DNA of 64,000 bases from Trichomonas vaginalis G3 (GCF_026262505.1 NC_067206.1:6166879-6230878); one strand, 5' to 3'; counted from the first letter of the stretch, positions 39,851 through 49,679 are shown. Notes: a model not told the origin generated them from the letters alone. Numbers and translations: made by a program.

Positions 39851-41106
39851 TCCTTTCACCTTCGTTCTCAATAATTAACTTATAAATTTTTTAAAGCAAA
39901 AAAAGTCTGATTTTTTTTGACAAGTAAATATATAGGGAATTTATCCGACCAAATAAGTGTCACTTTTTCGGTTCACCTCACTTTCCGTAACTCGTCTTAC
40001 AACACTTCTTTAGTATCGAATACTAATAATTTCATTAGATTATAAAATTCTTCAAAATTGTCTCGTGATTTAAACTTATCCGCTTTTCTTAATATGGCGC
40101 GAAGGACATGCACGCCACACCAAAGAATATGACAGTTTGGAATACCTCGCTCAATTGCCTCGGCTATTTGTGGGGCGCAGTCCATACTTATCATCTCGGG
40201 TTCTCTATTAATATATTGAAAATAACGACAAACACAATATTGAATATTTTCGCTTGTGTCAGGAGAAATAAAGAAATACAAAAAAGGAAAAACAATAGTA
40301 TGTTCTGTTTTTCCTGTGAGTGCATATAATGGAATGTTAGCCCTTAGAAGTTTATACGTTGAATCGATGTGAAACGTAGAAATTTGGTGACCAAGGGCCT
40401 TCGCTTCGAAAGGTGCATATAAAAAAACTAGTTTTCCCGGCTCAGAGATAAATTCAATTAAATCTTCTGGACAACTTCCTTGAACAGATTCGACAAAGAT
40501 AGCTAAAGAAACTTTTTCATCCGAACTAAAGCGTTTGGAAACAATTTCAGCTCTTTGAGCAAATTTACGTAATGCATCTGGACCTTGTGCAAATATTGAA
40601 AGTAACTCTTCGTCTGTATATGAAATATTTAAGTCTTGGAAACACTTAAGTTGAGCTGTAGCATGATTCATATTGTTTTCAAAGTAATGTTTAAGATAAT
40701 TTCTGACAAATAATGAGGATATTGTTTTTGTTGATTTCGGAGGTGCAGAATGATCATGAGAGTCAGCGTGGATTAGTAGTTCATATTTATCTTGATCTAT
40801 TATCCGGACTTTGAATTTAGCTTGACATTGTGGATACTTACATTTGTATTCGATCGTGGAGTATTCTTTCCTGCATTTTTGAGAGTAGCCCATGCTAGCT
40901 TTTATCTCTTCTTGGATACCAAACTGGAGGAGCTCCATAGTGTTGAATATCACGGGCTCCATACAACAAATTGAATAAGGTATTTCAAAATTTGAAGGAA
41001 ATGGTCCATCATTGAATGTAGTGGCCGGGAATTGAATGACATACAGATAGTTTGAGGAAATTTGTTATAAATTATAATATAATTGAAGAATTAATTATCA
41101 AAACAA

Positions 41107-41348
41107 GTCTAAGAGCCATTTGTCAGATTTTCCCGAAATGCAAGGTTAAGATTTTAGCAGCGACTAACTTTGAGTGTACATATATAATTGTTATACTGAG
41201 TACTTTCTATCTGTGTTACTTATTTGAGTCTAAGAGTCATTTGTCAGATTTTCCCGAAATGCAAGGTTAAGATTTTAGCAGCGACTAACTTTGAGTGTAC
41301 ATATATAATTGTTATACTGAGTACTTTCTATCTGTGTTACTTATTTGA
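41107..41348 (+). repeat. 121-bp tandem repeat in the transposon 5' region
   Basis: Two adjacent near-identical units (41107-41227 and 41228-41348) and the beginning of a third. The mirrored right arm keeps one unit and a part. Short frames inside are by-products of the duplication. Confidence 0.9.
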
Positions 41349-41502
41349 GTCTAAGAGTCATTTCTACCATAGAACTAGATATTGTCTCTCATTAAATATA
41401 TATAACTGTAAACTGCTTAATTCATTTATCTATTTAGATAAAATTATATTTATATAAGATTTCATGTTATTATTTCATCTTTATTATTTTTTTATTCCTT
41501 TG

Positions 41503-41528
41503 AAAAGTGACACTGGATAGTTTGTCCC
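41503..41528. repeat. Candidate transposon end motif, copy 1
   Basis: Reads AAAAGTGACACTGG then ATAGTTTGTCCC. The same 26-bp motif, with one difference, occurs at 43586-43611 in the same orientation. It probably marks the terminal repeat of the Mutator-like element whose body is the left arm. Confidence 0.6.
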
Positions 41529-41534
41529 TTTCTC

Positions 41535-43583
41535 ATCTTAACCTTGCATTTCGGGAAAATCTGACAAATGGCTCTTAGACTCAAATAAGTAACACAGATA
41601 GAAAGTACTCAGTATAACAATTATATATGTACACTCAAAGTTAGTCGCTGCTAAAATCTTAACCTTGCATTTCGGGAAAATCTGACAAATGGCTCTTAGA
41701 CTTGTTTTGATAATTAATTCTTCAATTATATTATAATTTATAACAAATTTCCTCAAACTATCTGTATGTCATTCAATTCCCGGCCACTACATTCAATGAT
41801 GGACCATTTCCTTCAAATTTTGAAATACCTTATTCAATTTGTTGTATGGAGCCCGTGATATTCAACACTATGGAGCTCCTCCAGTTTGGTATCCAAGAAG
41901 AGATAAAAGCTAGCATGGGCTACTCTCAAAAATGCAGGAAAGAATACTCCACGATCGAATACAAATGTAAGTATCCACAATGTCAAGCTAAATTCAAAGT
42001 CCGGATAATAGATCAAGATAAATATGAACTACTAATCCACTCTGACTCTCATGATCATTCTGCACCTCCGAAATCAACAAAAACAATATCCTCATTATTT
42101 GTCAGAAATTATCTTAAACATTACTTTGAAAACAATATGAATCATGCTACAGCTCAACTTAAGTGTTTCCAAGACTTAAATATTTCATATACAGACGAAG
42201 AGTTACTTTCAATATTTGCACAAGGTCCAGATGCATTACGTAAATTTGCTCAAAGAGCTGAAATTGTTTCCAAACGCTTTAGTTCGGATGAAAAAGTTTC
42301 TTTAGCTATCTTTGTCGAATCTGTTCAAGAAAGTTGTCCAGAAGATTTAATTGAATTTATCTCTGAGCCGGGAAAACTAGTTTTTTTATATGCACCTTTC
42401 GAAGCGAAGGCCCTTGGTCACCAAATTTCTACGTTTCACATCGATTCAACGTATAAACTTCTAAGGGCTAACATTCCATTATATGCACTCACAGGAAAAA
42501 CAGAACATACTATTGTTTTTCCTTTTTTGTATTTCTTTATTTCTCCTGACACAAGCGAAAATATTCAATATTGTGTTTGTCGTTATTTTCAATATATTAA
42601 TAGAGAACCCGAGATGATAAGTATGGACTGCGCCCCACAAATAGCCGAGGCAATTGAGCGAGGTATTCCAAACTGTCATATTCTTTGGTGTGGCGTGCAT
42701 GTCCTTCGCGCCATATTAAGAAAAGCGGATAAGTTTAAATCACGAGACAATTTTGAAGAATTTTATAATCTAATGAAATTATTAGTATTCGATACTAAAG
42801 AAGAATCTCCCGAGGAAGAACAGAACCAAGAAGAAGAAAATCCTAGAGAGGAACCAGCTCAATCTCACTTACTTCAAGCAGAAGAAATTGAAGAAGAGGA
42901 ACAATATGAAGAAGAATTCATCGAAAATGAATTTCAACCTTCTCAAATCTTTTTACCACGAGAATCTTCTGATGATCCAAACGATTCTGAATTTATTCCA
43001 GAAGAAGAAACGTCTGAAACAAGTGAAGAAGTTCCAGAGCACCTCACTCAAGAAGAAGCTGCAGACCTAGATGCAGTTTATGATCGAATTCTTGAAATTC
43101 TTTCCACTGAACCGAAAGCCCAAAAGTACTTCGATAGGCAATGGAGGCATCATTTAGATCGTTGGAATAAGCGCTATCGCAACGGAGGTGACGCGACTAA
43201 TAACGTCAGTGAGTCACATTTCAAAGTTCTCAAGCATTCTTATTTCCCAGAGAGAAGGAATATTCGATTAGACGATTTTGTTGTTGAATTATACACAACG
43301 GTTGTTCCAGCATTATTGATTAAATTTAAAGTTCAATTAATCAATAGTGATAAAGTTGTTCGTATATTACGAAAAGCTAATGACCATGAACAAATATTGG
43401 AAAACAAAAAAGTCGAATGTTTGAAAATGCTTGAAGCAATATATTCAAGTTTGCAACAAGGATCAATAGATTCAAATCTTGTTTATTGTACTTTAAAGGT
43501 ACTTTTAAAAAAGAAACAATTAATGTAAAAGATTCAAATAATTTTTTATTATTATTTTATTAATTTTTTAAAATAAGGTTAAT
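41535..43583. repeat. Right arm of transposase palindrome
   Basis: Inverted partner of 37784-41273, separated from it by a 261-bp spacer. It holds the intact transposase gene and shows the uninterrupted (empty) form of both insertion sites. Confidence 0.95.
41846..43528 (+). CDS. Mutator-like (MULE) transposase, intact, 560 aa
   Basis: Cut-and-paste DNA transposase. Residues about 30-75 form a C2H2-type zinc-binding module of the FLYWCH/WRKY-GCM1 kind (CKYPQC ... HSDSHDH). The RNase-H-like core follows: first Asp in FHIDSTYKLL, second Asp in MISMDCAPQIAEAI, then LWCGVHVLRAI, which matches the CxxxHxxR motif of MULE transposases. A strongly acidic Glu-rich linker (about 323-390) precedes a C-terminal helical part that contains further acidic residues, one of which should be the catalytic Glu. 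No stop or frameshift is seen, so it may be active and could mobilise short relatives such as the MITE at 37831. The start is the first ATG. Confidence 0.92.
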   Translation: MEPVIFNTMELLQFGIQEEIKASMGYSQKCRKEYSTIEYKCKYPQCQAKFKVRIIDQDKYELLIHSDSHDHSAPPKSTKTISSLFVRNYLKHYFENNMNHATAQLKCFQDLNISYTDEELLSIFAQGPDALRKFAQRAEIVSKRFSSDEKVSLAIFVESVQESCPEDLIEFISEPGKLVFLYAPFEAKALGHQISTFHIDSTYKLLRANIPLYALTGKTEHTIVFPFLYFFISPDTSENIQYCVCRYFQYINREPEMISMDCAPQIAEAIERGIPNCHILWCGVHVLRAILRKADKFKSRDNFEEFYNLMKLLVFDTKEESPEEEQNQEEENPREEPAQSHLLQAEEIEEEEQYEEEFIENEFQPSQIFLPRESSDDPNDSEFIPEEETSETSEEVPEHLTQEEAADLDAVYDRILEILSTEPKAQKYFDRQWRHHLDRWNKRYRNGGDATNNVSESHFKVLKHSYFPERRNIRLDDFVVELYTTVVPALLIKFKVQLINSDKVVRILRKANDHEQILENKKVECLKMLEAIYSSLQQGSIDSNLVYCTLKVLLKKKQLM

Positions 43584-43585
43584 AA

Positions 43586-43611
43586 AAAAGTGACAGTGGA
43601 TAGTTTGTCCC
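43586..43611. repeat. Candidate transposon end motif, copy 2
   Basis: AAAAGTGACAGTGG then ATAGTTTGTCCC, 58 bases after the transposase stop. It is a plausible 3' end of the right-arm element. No partner in the opposite orientation is seen at the 5' side of this copy. Confidence 0.6.
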
Positions 43612-43617
43612 ACACTC

Positions 43618-43657
43618 ACTTCTTCATTTAAATTATAACAATTATTTTTGGTTTTAT
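43618..43657. repeat. 40-bp inverted repeat, right copy
   Basis: Reverse complement of 36450-36489; its last bases overlap the start of the 425-bp direct repeat. Confidence 0.9.
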
Positions 43658-44079
43658 ATTTTTTTGGATCAAATCCATTTTAATAGAATTTATATACTAT
43701 TCATCTATTAGTAAACACTACCGTATATTATTTTTAAGCTATCTTATTTTTTGAACTTTTATTCAAATCTTTGGTCGCAAGAAGAATTGCATGATAAATA
43801 AAAACATTTAATCAAAGTCAATTTTATTTTTCATATTCAAATGGACTGAGTGTTAACATTTAACATTTTTTGCTAATTGTCGTCAAAAATTAGGCGTAAA
43901 GCAAAAATTGATATTTCATATGGTTTTATGATAGATAAGCATTATATTCCCACTCATTATATTCGTAAATTTTGTGGTTTATCCTTCGCTTTTAAGATCA
44001 TTGAATTTGATTTTTATATAAAATAGTTATATATTAGAAAATAATATGAGTTTATGTGATATTATTTTTCAGAAGATTT
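43655..44079. repeat. 425-bp direct repeat, right copy
   Basis: Near-identical to 36524-36949, same strand. It borders the upstream region of the GP63-like gene. Confidence 0.95.
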
Positions 44080-44354
44080 TGTGTTCTTCTTCAAAATTTT
44101 ATTTTTTTATTAAAAAGAATCTTTACAAAATATACATTTACTTTAATTAATATTTAAAAACGTGCTCTATCAAAAGTTCCAAAAATTCAATATTTTAGCT
44201 TTTCTGAGGTGTCACTTTTGATGGATTTCTGTTTACAACATTTTTAGCGAAATTGCGTATTGTACGTTTTTTCGCAAAACGAAACCCTTAATTAAAATTT
44301 CTCTGAAAAAGTTTTGATTTTATTTCTTTTATTTTTACATTTCAAATTTCTCGA

Positions 44355-46208
44355 ATGATTTTGTTATTTCTGTTTTTCGGTGAGAATGCAGCAAGAACAA
44401 AATTCTACCATGTCTGTGGACATCAATCCATACAAGATAAAGAAGCAATTAGTGTTATGGAAACAACAATTGCAGATTCATTTGAACCTATAAGAATTAA
44501 ATTCAGTGTAACACCGGACACACTTTCTTGTGCAGCCGCAAGTGGATCAGTCTCATGGAATGGTGTTAACTACACTTGCGAAGCAGATGACGTTCTCTCT
44601 GCAGAGAAAAAGACTGCTCTTGAAACTACATTAGGCAATGTCAATACATATCTTTCGAAATTACTCAAAGTTCGACGCTTAAAAGATAAAATTACCCTTA
44701 AAAATTACAAATCTTTAACTACAAGTCTTGGATCTGGCGATAATGCAGAAGTAAGCGATATCGATTTAGTTGTTAATGTTATTCCAAGACCATCTAAGCC
44801 TAATCTTGAACAAATAGCTCTAACAGCTATCACTCAAATTGAAAATCAAGCTTTTAGACCAGTTCAAGCTGTAATGTTTGTCAATACACGATACCTACCA
44901 ACAACAGCAAGTAACATCGATTCTGATGATGACCGATTCTTTTATACGTTATTACACGAATCTTTACACGCCTGTGGAATTTCAGCTTCACTTTACGATC
45001 GCTATCATCCTTTGAATACATCAACACCTCACGAAAATATTGTTCTTAATGCAACGTGGCATACTAAGTTAAATACTGGTGAACAACAGAGAGAATACAG
45101 TTTCTTAGTTACTCCTAAGGCCCATCAATTCGCAATCAATCACTATAACATTACTTATATTACTTATGGCAAATCAAGCGTTGTATCTGGAATTGAATTA
45201 GAAACTACTGAAGGAATTGAAAAATCACATCCAGAGGCAATGAGATTCCAAACTGATGTCATGACAGGATTCATTATGGAAGCTGAGAAAGCGAAATTCT
45301 CAAGAGTAACTGATGTAACACTTGCAATGCTATTAGATACAGGATTTTATAATGTTGACTATACACAAATGCAACCAATTATATATGGAAATAGTAGATC
45401 TGTTAATGGAAATCCTAATCCAGATTATGGCCAAAATTTGCCACAACTAAAATTCCCCAAGGGAACATTCTATGAATTCTCAGACAGCTGGGACACTACT
45501 ATGTTTGACTTTAAGCATAGTGGAACTCTCGATATTGATAGTCTTGGCTCAGCAAATTGCGCCGAAAATCATTTTTCTGATACTTATTGCTCTGCCACCT
45601 ACTTTTACAATCCTATGGGATACTTTAATGTAACAATGGAACCAACTTATGACTGGGCTTTAATTAAAATCCCAACAACGAATTGCCCAAATGGAAAAGC
45701 CTTTCTTCCTGGCAACGATACAGAATGCGGAACATATTCGTGTGCAGCTAACAATTCATCATATATGTTTACATATAAAGGTGAATCAAATGCTGAAAAA
45801 ACAATCACATGTACAAAAGAAGACGAAACTTATACATCATTTAAACGCTCTGGAGAATATCCATATACACTGAAATGTGCTGATCCTGTTAGATTTTGCA
45901 ATACTGTTAAGCAATACGAATCTAAATTCACATCCGATCCATTATACGAATATACACCACCAGGTGGAGGAGGTGGTACACCAACTCCATCAGGTGGCAG
46001 CGGTGGCAGCGGTGGCGGCGGTGGAGGTGGTAGTGAATTGACCGATAAGCAGAAGAAAATCATCATTATAGCAAGTGTATGCGGTGGTGTCTTCCTTATC
46101 ATCCTCATTGCATCCATTTGTTGGTATCAACACACCCAAAAAGATGAAGATGACGAAGATAACGATGATAAGTCAACAAGTGATCTTTACAGCAGTAACT
46201 CTATATAA
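44355..46208 (+). CDS. GP63-like (leishmanolysin, M8) metalloprotease, membrane-anchored
   Basis: A 617-residue zinc metalloprotease of peptidase family M8. The zinc motif HESLH (HExxH) lies at residues 201-205, the likely third zinc histidine in SHPEAMRFQ about 95 residues later, and the Met-turn just after it in DVMTG. A short hydrophobic start (MILLFLFFG) suggests a signal peptide. The cysteine-rich C-terminal part ends in a Gly/Ser-rich linker (about 535-560), a membrane segment (about 567-592) and an acidic cytoplasmic tail, so it is a type I ectoenzyme rather than GPI-anchored as in Leishmania. GP63-like proteins are an expanded trichomonad family implicated in host-cell damage. No canonical Inr; a TCAAATTT lies 11 bases before the ATG. 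Confidence 0.94.
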   Translation: MILLFLFFGENAARTKFYHVCGHQSIQDKEAISVMETTIADSFEPIRIKFSVTPDTLSCAAASGSVSWNGVNYTCEADDVLSAEKKTALETTLGNVNTYLSKLLKVRRLKDKITLKNYKSLTTSLGSGDNAEVSDIDLVVNVIPRPSKPNLEQIALTAITQIENQAFRPVQAVMFVNTRYLPTTASNIDSDDDRFFYTLLHESLHACGISASLYDRYHPLNTSTPHENIVLNATWHTKLNTGEQQREYSFLVTPKAHQFAINHYNITYITYGKSSVVSGIELETTEGIEKSHPEAMRFQTDVMTGFIMEAEKAKFSRVTDVTLAMLLDTGFYNVDYTQMQPIIYGNSRSVNGNPNPDYGQNLPQLKFPKGTFYEFSDSWDTTMFDFKHSGTLDIDSLGSANCAENHFSDTYCSATYFYNPMGYFNVTMEPTYDWALIKIPTTNCPNGKAFLPGNDTECGTYSCAANNSSYMFTYKGESNAEKTITCTKEDETYTSFKRSGEYPYTLKCADPVRFCNTVKQYESKFTSDPLYEYTPPGGGGGTPTPSGGSGGSGGGGGGGSELTDKQKKIIIIASVCGGVFLIILIASICWYQHTQKDEDDEDNDDKSTSDLYSSNSI

Positions 46209-46516
46209 TCAATATGTGTATAAAGTTAAAAACGAAATAGTGTTAATAAATAATTTTTGGAATTTTTATTTAGTCATACTTTTTCTCTTTTTATGGATTT
46301 ATATGCATAAAATTGAGTATGTATATTTGTGATCTTAATTATATTGCAAAATACTTCATAGATGCGAAAAAAAGAGTACGAGTTTCAAGAGATCAACAAA
46401 AAACTGTTCATATAATTGATATTTAACTCATGTCTAACTTAATTATCTAATAAAAATTGATATGTGAGGATAAATCTTTTTGAACTGCAATATCAAATTC
46501 AATAGTTTACATTCAA
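46209..46516. other. Intergenic, no gene seen
   Basis: AT-rich spacer between two plus-strand genes. Confidence 0.5.
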
Positions 46517-47419
46517 ATGTTTAAATCACTGTTCGGGTCATCCAAATCAAATTCAGGATCCGAAAAATTGATTAAATTAAACCTAGATTCTCTAGAGAAG
46601 AATGAACAATACAGATTATCATATTATTTCCCCGTATCAATTATTTATTTACATGATGACAAGATTACTGGTACTATAGATATCAATTTAAACGGTGCAA
46701 GATCTCTTACCTACGAATCGATATATATTTCCGTAGTTGGCCAAAACAGAAATAAATCTGATGGTTCATTAACCACTTTCTACAAGCGTACAAAGCAAAT
46801 TGCTGAATCTGGAACTCTAACAAAAGACGCTACTATCAAATTTGAACTCAGACCTCTCGATTATGAAGTTCCTTCCTTTTATGGAACGCATTTTGATTCA
46901 AGGTATCATGTTCAAGCCTCAATTAAGACAAAACAGCAAGAAGTAAACGATGATGTTCCAATTTACGTTCTATTTGCAGAGGCAAAGCCAGATTCAATCG
47001 TTCCTTTGAAAGCAGAAGTCGGTATACAGAATGTACTTCATGTAGAGTTTGTTATTCAGAATCCTTCTTTTGCTGTCGATGACTGTATTATCGGAAAAGT
47101 GAATTTCCTCATTGTAAAAATCAGAATTGTCAAAGTTTACATACAAATCAAGCGTTTGGAATCATTCAATAACGGTATTGTCACATTCAAGCAAGATACA
47201 ATCATTTGTCAACATGAAATTCTTGATGGAATCCCTGTCAGAGGAGATTCGATTCCTATTAGATTCTACATGGGCGGTGTTAAGGCCTGGCCATATCCAA
47301 AGAACACAAGTAAGTTCCTTAATGTTAGTTATAGCATTAGATTCCTCCTAGTTGATGAAAATGATAAACATTATTACAAAGATCTTGGAGATTATGTACC
47401 ATGTTATAAAAAAGAATAA
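46517..47419 (+). CDS. VPS26: VPS26, retromer subunit
   Basis: A 300-residue arrestin-fold protein that aligns along its whole length with VPS26. Matching blocks are YLHDDKITGTIDINL (family: YDGESVSGKVNL), VEVGIQN-type LKAEVGIQNVLHVEF, VDDCIIGKVNFLIVKIRI (family: LKDVIVGKIYFLLVRIKI), EILDGIPVRGDSIPIRF (family: EIMDGAPVKGESIPIRL) and LVDENDKHYYK. VPS26 joins VPS35 and VPS29 in retromer, which returns receptors from endosomes to the Golgi or plasma membrane. Its stop is 37 bases from the stop of the convergent pseudouridine synthase gene. Confidence 0.97.
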   Translation: MFKSLFGSSKSNSGSEKLIKLNLDSLEKNEQYRLSYYFPVSIIYLHDDKITGTIDINLNGARSLTYESIYISVVGQNRNKSDGSLTTFYKRTKQIAESGTLTKDATIKFELRPLDYEVPSFYGTHFDSRYHVQASIKTKQQEVNDDVPIYVLFAEAKPDSIVPLKAEVGIQNVLHVEFVIQNPSFAVDDCIIGKVNFLIVKIRIVKVYIQIKRLESFNNGIVTFKQDTIICQHEILDGIPVRGDSIPIRFYMGGVKAWPYPKNTSKFLNVSYSIRFLLVDENDKHYYKDLGDYVPCYKKE

Positions 47420-47456
47420 TTAATAAACTATTATCTGTTTCAATAACTAATAACAT

Positions 47457-48497
47457 TTACTCTTTAACAAATTGAACTGGAAATTGTAATAAGCAATTTT
47501 TCTGCCATGATCTAAAGACATCTGTCTTTTTGATCGTTTGTGCTATATGTGGGAACAGAACTTTTTGCTTCCATTCTTCAATAACTGGTCTCCAAGCACG
47601 AAATTCAATATCATTATTTGGATTTGGATGTTTTAGCTTACTCATGTATTCTTCGTACTCTATTTGATCAAGGAATAATCCGTCGCCTGGTAATAACTGG
47701 ATTCTGCATGTTTCTTCTGTTAATGATCTCGAAACTTCTTCTGGAGTAACTTGGTTGAAAGAAGCGGCTGTAACCATGGATATCATCTTTCTAATCTGGT
47801 TGAGCATGAAACTTATGCCTCTGATGTAAAAGAGAACGTATTCCTCGCCATTAATTGTGAAAACGTCGCCAAAAGTAAAGTCTGTAATAAATCTTTGAGC
47901 ACCTTTGTATGTTTTAGGTGTTCCATTAGTATAGTTGTGGAAATTATGCTGGCCAATGAAGAGAGGACATATTTTTTGACGTAAATAATCTAAATGATCT
48001 GGATCTGTTGATGAAAAGACATGTAATGGGAGTAAATAGTTGTATTTTCTATGTGTTGCGAAATCTTTAACTGGAAATGGTGAATTTGTACATAAGCAAG
48101 ACATTATTTTTATTGTTGAATCCGATGGAAGATTTTTGTTAATTAATTCTGGTATTTGTGAACACTCCATATCACAAATTTCATAAGATTTAAAGCAAAT
48201 AAGTTGGCCGCATGCGTGAACACCAGCATCTGTTCTAGACGCTTCATTCCAAGCTATTTTTCCTCTGCGTTTATAGGAACCTTCTGGCAAAATGCCTGAT
48301 TTTTCTAATCCTTCAAACAAATCAGAGTCAATTGTCCTAACTTTCTCGTTATATTGCAAACCATGATAACCTGTTCCAATATAGCGAAAATAAATAACAA
48401 CGCATGCTGGTTTTTTGGTAATAAGATATCTGTTTGATTCTGGAAGTGGTGTTGTTAATTGAACCTCTTTATGAATAAAGCTAAATATTCCGCCCAT
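47457..48497 (-). CDS. tRNA pseudouridine synthase, TruA/PUS1 family
   Basis: A 346-residue enzyme that converts uridine to pseudouridine in tRNA. The catalytic motif SRTDAGVHACGQ has the nucleophile Asp at residue 90. Other family blocks are YFRYIGTGYHGLQYN near the start, THRKYNYLLP, FIGQHNFHNYTNG (PUS1 proteins have GTHNFHNFT) and GISFMLNQIRKMI. The HNFHNYT block and long insertions point to the eukaryotic PUS1/PUS3 side, while RTDAGVHA (not RTDKGVSA) is more like TruA or DEG1-type members. The exact tRNA positions modified cannot be told. It is convergent with VPS26. Confidence 0.94.
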   Translation of the reverse strand: MGGIFSFIHKEVQLTTPLPESNRYLITKKPACVVIYFRYIGTGYHGLQYNEKVRTIDSDLFEGLEKSGILPEGSYKRRGKIAWNEASRTDAGVHACGQLICFKSYEICDMECSQIPELINKNLPSDSTIKIMSCLCTNSPFPVKDFATHRKYNYLLPLHVFSSTDPDHLDYLRQKICPLFIGQHNFHNYTNGTPKTYKGAQRFITDFTFGDVFTINGEEYVLFYIRGISFMLNQIRKMISMVTAASFNQVTPEEVSRSLTEETCRIQLLPGDGLFLDQIEYEEYMSKLKHPNPNNDIEFRAWRPVIEEWKQKVLFPHIAQTIKKTDVFRSWQKNCLLQFPVQFVKE

Positions 48498-48770
48498 AAC
48501 TAGGAATTTTGTCTCCCCCAGAATATATTAATCAGGCCCTAAATATTTGTTTTACAATTATAGAAAAATCGTGAATAATGCAAAATTTAAATCAAAATTA
48601 GATACACAAAAATGATGTGTATTTGAAATTTGCATGTTTTCGTATAGATGTCAAAATTCAAATTGAATAGACAATTTAATTCCGATCAAAAATTTAGATA
48701 TCATAAATAATTATTTTCTAATATTTTTAACATAATAAATTTCCCGAAAAATAACCGTTCGTTTACAAAA

Positions 48771-48776
48771 TCATTT
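48771..48776 (+). promoter_or_regulatory. Inr deciding the start of the next gene
   Basis: TCATTT matches the Inr. The +1 A at 48773 lies 16 bases before ATG 48789, which rules out the TTG at 48777 as a start. Confidence 0.65.
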
Positions 48777-48788
48777 TTGAATTATCCT

Positions 48789-49679
48789 ATGCTTTTATTT
48801 TTTCTACTGGAGCTTGTAACGTCTTCCATTGTGGATGAGTTGTTAAATGCTAGTCCAGAAGTACTTGCGCAAGCTTTCATGGAAAAATGCCTCGATCAAG
48901 GCGCGAATGAAGTTAAATGTCGTCAAAGTACTCTTGAAATGTTTGGGAATGCAGGTTTAACAAAAATAGACGTTAATCTTCAAAGTGGTATCGATAAATC
49001 AGAAACTGGCGGCTTCACAACAATCGTTAAAAAAGGAACTCGAGACGTTCGAAGTGTTACAATGAATAGAACAGACTGCACACTTCCAAATACTATATAC
49101 TATGGCGGGCAGTGTCATTGCAGACTTTTTTTTGATTTTGGAGAACCAGCTAAAAAAGGTTGTTGGCGCTGCAGACCTAAGTGTTCAAAAGATGCTCTTT
49201 GTACACAAACTGAGGGTTGTAAGTGCCCTAATTTTACAATTGGAGATGGTTATAGCAGATGTGAAGTACATGTTCCAAAAATAAAGCGCGCATATGTTAA
49301 AAAAGACAAGAAGGTGATTTTCGTAGAAATTAAGCCTATTAAATGGTCTTATCCTCATGTGGCTTTTTGCAAATTCGCAAATACGATTATCGAAGGCCAA
49401 TTAATATCATCCGATACAATAAAGTGCGTTCGAAATAAGCGTAAAACCAAAAATACTAAAGTTGATGTTTCGTGGGATTCTTTTGCCTTTACCCACCAAA
49501 ATCTTCCAATTTCAGAGCTAGATACACCAGATGTTGATTTCGGACCAATAATTTTATTTATTATTGTGTCTTTCATTGCATTAGGTGGATATTTTATGTT
49601 TGTTTCCTTCTCAAAAGGCCAAACAGAGCAACACTTGAACGAATACTTCGATCAAGTTCAGCAATCGGGAAAATTGTAA
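48789..49679 (+). CDS. Cys-rich type I membrane protein, unrecognised
   Basis: 296 residues: a signal peptide (MLLFFLLELVTSSIV), an N-terminal helical part, then about twelve cysteines within roughly 60 residues (GGQCHCRLFF, GCWRCRPKCSKDALC, GCKCPNF) with EGF-like spacing, a further beta-rich region with one Cys pair, and a membrane segment at about 253-274 followed by a short tail. It is probably on the surface or in the secretory pathway. I do not recognise a family beyond an EGF-like look. It ends 261 bases from the end of the convergent kelch gene. Confidence 0.8.
   Translation: MLLFFLLELVTSSIVDELLNASPEVLAQAFMEKCLDQGANEVKCRQSTLEMFGNAGLTKIDVNLQSGIDKSETGGFTTIVKKGTRDVRSVTMNRTDCTLPNTIYYGGQCHCRLFFDFGEPAKKGCWRCRPKCSKDALCTQTEGCKCPNFTIGDGYSRCEVHVPKIKRAYVKKDKKVIFVEIKPIKWSYPHVAFCKFANTIIEGQLISSDTIKCVRNKRKTKNTKVDVSWDSFAFTHQNLPISELDTPDVDFGPIILFIIVSFIALGGYFMFVSFSKGQTEQHLNEYFDQVQQSGKL

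Larger units (their letters stand above)
38870..40004. mobile_element. 1.1-kb TIR element with a multi-hairpin core
   Basis: The ends carry inverted TAAGAC(A/G)A(A/G)TTACGG followed by AAAGTGA and AAAAAGTGACAC, then patchy similarity for about 130 bp. The inserted segment is fixed by comparison with the intact right arm. The bases CTTCT occur at both edges (38865-38869 and 40005-40009), suggesting a 4-5 bp target duplication; the outermost few bases of the two ends do not match. It contains a short coding-like fragment (39200-39352) and the hairpin array 39411-39850. There is no transposase, so it is non-autonomous. Confidence 0.85.
38140..40962 (-). pseudogene. Mutator-like transposase, disrupted copy
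   Basis: Left-arm copy of the transposase at 41846-43528. The N-terminal part runs from ATG 40962 and meets a premature stop at 39997; the C-terminal part (38864-38140) is otherwise intact. The break is exactly the 38870-40004 insertion, between codons for TKE and ESPEEEQ of the intact protein. Removing the element restores the reading frame, so the gene died by insertion, not by drift. The frame seen upstream of 38864 comes from the inserted element. Confidence 0.93.
37784..41273. repeat. Left arm of transposase palindrome
   Basis: Reverse complement of 41535-43583 once two insertions (37831-38122 and 38870-40004) are removed. Positions add to 82808 in the inner part and to 81668 past the larger insertion, a shift of 1140, which is that insertion plus a 5-bp target duplication. 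Identity is very high; only two amino-acid differences were noticed in the transposase part (Ala/Ser and Gly/Glu). Confidence 0.95.

Noticed and set aside
41052..41756. Paired short frames between the palindrome arms
   Set aside because: They come from the 121-bp tandem repeat and its mirror image; no start signal or domain.
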